From: Rhizomicrobium sp.
GTDB lineage: Bacteria; Pseudomonadota; Alphaproteobacteria; Micropepsales; Micropepsaceae
Direction of reading: 5' to 3'
Assembly (NCBI GenBank): GCA_037200985.1
Contig: JBBCGJ010000001.1
Location: 2,208,756-2,272,755, forward strand
Length of the DNA: 64,000 nucleotides
Each line of letters opens with the position of its first letter. The first letter of the stretch is position 1. Below the pieces are notes generated by a model. It did not search any database. It was not told where the DNA came from and worked only from the letters and a program-made list of their open reading frames with translations. Below, one piece after another: positions 63,757 through 64,000 of the stretch. Made by a program: the position numbers and the translations under genes.

Positions 63757-64000
63757 TTAACCCGCGACCAGTTCGACGGCGCCCTCGCGCGCGGTCAGCG
63801 TCAGCCCGGCGTTCAGATCGCGCGACAGCTTGTGGGCGAGATAAGGCTGGATGCCGCGGGCGTCGAGATGGGTTTCCTCGCCGCGCACCGCGTTCGCGAC
63901 GTCGTCCAGCACGCGGGCATAGGGGCTGGTCGCGACGATCTTGAAGGCGGGCGCGGCCGGATCCGCACCGACCATGACGGAAAGCTGGCCGCCGCGCGGC
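63757..64000 (-). CDS. chpT: Histidine phosphotransferase ChpT, 3' portion
   Basis: The window cuts the gene, leaving 80 C-terminal residues. The frame is open to the end (PRGGQLSVMVGADPA...), so the apparent ATG at 63975 is internal. The residues IVATSPYARVL, LDARGIQPYLAHKLSRDL and LTLTAREGAVELV fit the degenerate ATP-binding-like domain of ChpT, which relays phosphate from CckA-type kinases to CtrA-type regulators. The active His lies outside the window. Confidence 0.75.
   Translation of the reverse strand, partial: PRGGQLSVMVGADPAAPAFKIVATSPYARVLDDVANAVRGEETHLDARGIQPYLAHKLSRDLNAGLTLTAREGAVELVAG

Overview
This 64 kb window is GC-rich and densely coded on both strands, and it reads as the chromosome of an alphaproteobacterium. 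The main pointers are the 3' end of a ChpT histidine phosphotransferase gene beside CheY- and CheR-like genes, a CC0125/CC1285-type lipoprotein, FixL/FixJ-like two-component genes, a DUF6481 protein, and many ATGA/GTGA/TTGA gene overlaps. A soil or freshwater relative of Caulobacter or Rhizomicrobium would fit, but that placement is inference. No phage, plasmid, CRISPR or rRNA was seen. The only complete mobile element is one IS630-type insertion sequence.

Layout. 0-9 kb: a phospholipase pair, DUF72, Mug glycosylase, a PhyH-type oxygenase, a CASTOR/POLLUX-like ion channel and an ABC-F ATPase. 9-13.5 kb: a transglutaminase-like membrane protein and a sulfatase. 13.5-20.6 kb: a complete malonate decarboxylase operon read leftwards (mdcA, C, D, E, G, B, an AEC transporter, mdcH), almost entirely joined by 4-nt overlaps. 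20.7-27.2 kb: a regulatory block (exported hydrolase, sensorless kinase, large winged-helix/STAND/TPR regulator, LuxR-like regulator). 28-33.3 kb: lipoprotein, exported hydrolase, Dps, and a PAS kinase with a FixJ-like regulator and a second receiver. 33.6-39.9 kb: a four-gene RND/FUSC-like efflux operon without an outer-membrane channel, with a convergent soluble kinase. 40-50 kb: housekeeping genes (tRNA-Ser, rlmJ, MFS, epimerase, short pantothenate kinase, degenerate EAL protein, tRNA-Leu, GST, bioB, DUF2905, purH).

50-53.3 kb: three exported proteins in a row: a Sel1/TPR protein, a striking C-x3-C/His-Asp-rich protein, and an S1/P1 nuclease. The IS630 element sits inside the nuclease stop codon. 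54.7-56.8 kb: an MFS carrier and an SH3-like protein. 56.8-62.4 kb: a cobalamin riboswitch, a BtuB-like receptor, and a single-chain biotin-dependent carboxylase. 62.4-64 kb: cheR, cheY and partial chpT.

How the genes work together. The mdc operon supplies the decarboxylase subunits, the enzymes that make and load its dephospho-CoA-derived cofactor, and a likely malonate transporter. The riboswitch controls B12 uptake and might also influence the carboxylase downstream. Several sensor kinases lack adjacent partners and may share the FixJ-like regulator. Three REP-like palindromic elements and one composite palindrome sit between genes.
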